32,357 bases of DNA from Bacteroidota bacterium (GTDB taxonomy: Bacteria; Bacteroidota; Bacteroidia; Palsa-965): the NCBI GenBank assembly GCA_013298545.1, contig JAAFIA010000021.1:1-32357 (forward strand). The letters run 5' to 3'. Of this stretch, positions 31,424 to 32,357 are shown piece after piece. Every line of letters starts with the position of its first letter. Positions within the stretch are counted from its first letter, which is position 1. The position numbers and the translations under genes are program-made. A model generated the notes under the pieces. It had not been told where the DNA came from, searched no databases, and saw only the letters and a list, made by a program, of their open reading frames with translations.

Positions 31424-32357
31424 TTAGTGAATTATTTTTTTGTAATTCCATTTGTACAACCACCAGCAAATGGCCAGAAACACGAGGCATTGCAGGAGTA
31501 ATGCCACATTGTCAAAACCACTCAATACTCCTTTTGAATTGTAGATGGCGTTGAGTTGAATGGCACTGCTGCTGCTGGTAACAGCAACTGTACCAAATAG
31601 ATTATTGGCAAAATGATAGCCCATAGCTACTTCCAATCCTTCATCGAGGCAAGCCACCATGCCCAGAAAAATTCCCGGCAAAATGTATTGCGGCAACACC
31701 GTTAACATGCCATACGCTTGTGCTTCTGGATTCATCAAGTGAATCAATCCAAATAACGTTCCGGTAATGAGAATGGGTAAAAATGCGGTGCGCGTTACTT
31801 GTCCAATGCCTTGCATCAAATAGCCGCGAAACAAAAATTCCTCAAGCCACGTTTGAACCGGAAAAAATAAAAGTCCGAGCACGAGTGAAATGAGAAACGG
31901 TTGTGCTTGAAACTGAAACGTAAAATGTGCGGGATAGAGCGCAATAGCAATGACTAACGTAAGAATGCTCAAGATCATCCACAGTGCGAATGAAAACCAC
32001 ATGCGTTTCCAACGAATGCGCGCTGAAGCAGTAATGATGCTTTGAAACGGTCGTTTATGAATAAATTTTACGACCACCCACAGTAAAATCATGCTGCATA
32101 CAAACATGAGCATGACGGTAATAAACGTCATTTCAATCGAACCGCCCGTCCATTTCGGATCGGTTAATTTTTCGGAGTTTTCCGTAATCTCACGCAACGA
32201 GTGCCCATGATCTTCAGCTACCGAAATGGCATAAATTGCGAAAGGAACTTGTCCTACAAAATAGCCTACAAACACAATGACAAAACCAAGCACATATTTC
32301 CACAAGTGCTTGTTATCGTCTCGGGCAATATCAAGGAATCTATTGAACAAAGGCGTA
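31424..32357 (-). CDS. CPBP family intramembrane glutamic endopeptidase, 5' end outside window
   Basis: At least 308 residues are visible. The frame stays open to the window edge, and the first in-frame start-like codon (TTG at 32350) gives FNRFLDIARDDNKHLWKYVLGF, preceded by further codons (TPL), so the real start is probably beyond the window. The protein has about eight membrane helices. CPBP (Abi) motifs are present: EEFLFRG (E170, E171 and R175 counted from the TTG), FGLIH and HFANN. In bacteria such enzymes act in immunity to self-produced peptides or in membrane protein cleavage; the substrate is unknown. It is 10 bp upstream of the M61 peptidase gene and could head the five-gene operon. 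Confidence 0.85.
   Translation of the reverse strand, partial: TPLFNRFLDIARDDNKHLWKYVLGFVIVFVGYFVGQVPFAIYAISVAEDHGHSLREITENSEKLTDPKWTGGSIEMTFITVMLMFVCSMILLWVVVKFIHKRPFQSIITASARIRWKRMWFSFALWMILSILTLVIAIALYPAHFTFQFQAQPFLISLVLGLLFFPVQTWLEEFLFRGYLMQGIGQVTRTAFLPILITGTLFGLIHLMNPEAQAYGMLTVLPQYILPGIFLGMVACLDEGLEVAMGYHFANNLFGTVAVTSSSSAIQLNAIYNSKGVLSGFDNVALLLQCLVFLAICWWLYKWNYKKIIH

Noticed and set aside
1-32357. CRISPR array, tRNA, rRNA, prophage or integrase
   Set aside because: I read both strands for direct repeats with regular spacing, cloverleaf-type CCA ends and typical phage or integrase proteins and found none.

Overview
The window looks like chromosomal DNA of a member of the Bacteroidota (Bacteroidetes). 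The support is: a secreted protease ending in a type IX secretion (Por) C-terminal sorting domain; a GWxTD protein; LytTR/LytS regulators; a type I asparaginase; a pRiA4b-ORF3-like protein before miaA; and repeated TAnnTTTG promoter elements, the -7 box of this phylum, with almost no Shine-Dalgarno sequences. Base composition and codon use look uniform. I see no insertion sequence, prophage, CRISPR array, tRNA or rRNA. Genus cannot be told from the sequence alone.

Layout. 1-3918 (+): the tail of an acidic pRiA4b-ORF3-like protein, miaA, and an RND/MMPL exporter. 3880-8454 (-): a tightly coupled four-gene operon (nucleotidyltransferase, B12-binding radical SAM, class I methyltransferase, second B12-binding radical SAM) with its own promoter. 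This is the best candidate for an undescribed pathway. 8629-9515 (-): a small metal-binding-type lipoprotein and a HemK-like NPPY methyltransferase. 9592-12316 (+): rmuC and a GWxTD protein. 12329-13291 (-): GT9 glycosyltransferase. 13372-13962 (-): a secreted lipoprotein with a very clear promoter. 14213-16059 (+): TatD hydrolase and type I asparaginase. 16071-16805 (-): orphan LytTR response regulator. 16953-20432 (+): a 1159-residue M4 metalloprotease with PKD, GEVED, CUB and T9SS domains. 20519-21304 (+): TauE/SafE permease. 21371-22317 (-): DUF1761 membrane protein, a candidate small transcript and an 82-residue conserved hypothetical. 22357-25233 (+): AddB-like nuclease without an adjacent AddA. 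25315-27153 (+): UbiD-family decarboxylase. 27150-32357 (-): a probable five-gene operon of CPBP protease, M61 peptidase, LytS-type kinase, LytTR regulator and PAP2/sphingomyelin-synthase-like phosphatase.

How the genes relate. Most are housekeeping or envelope functions: tRNA modification, DNA repair, LPS glycosylation, quinone or aromatic decarboxylation, membrane export and secreted proteolysis. The radical SAM operon is the least explained unit. The M61-kinase-regulator-PAP2 operon suggests envelope sensing tied to lipid phosphate chemistry. A recurring detail is a TAnnTTTG box only 4-7 nt before the start codon (lipoprotein 9515, GT9, TatD, UbiD, less cleanly RmuC), which predicts leaderless or near-leaderless mRNAs.
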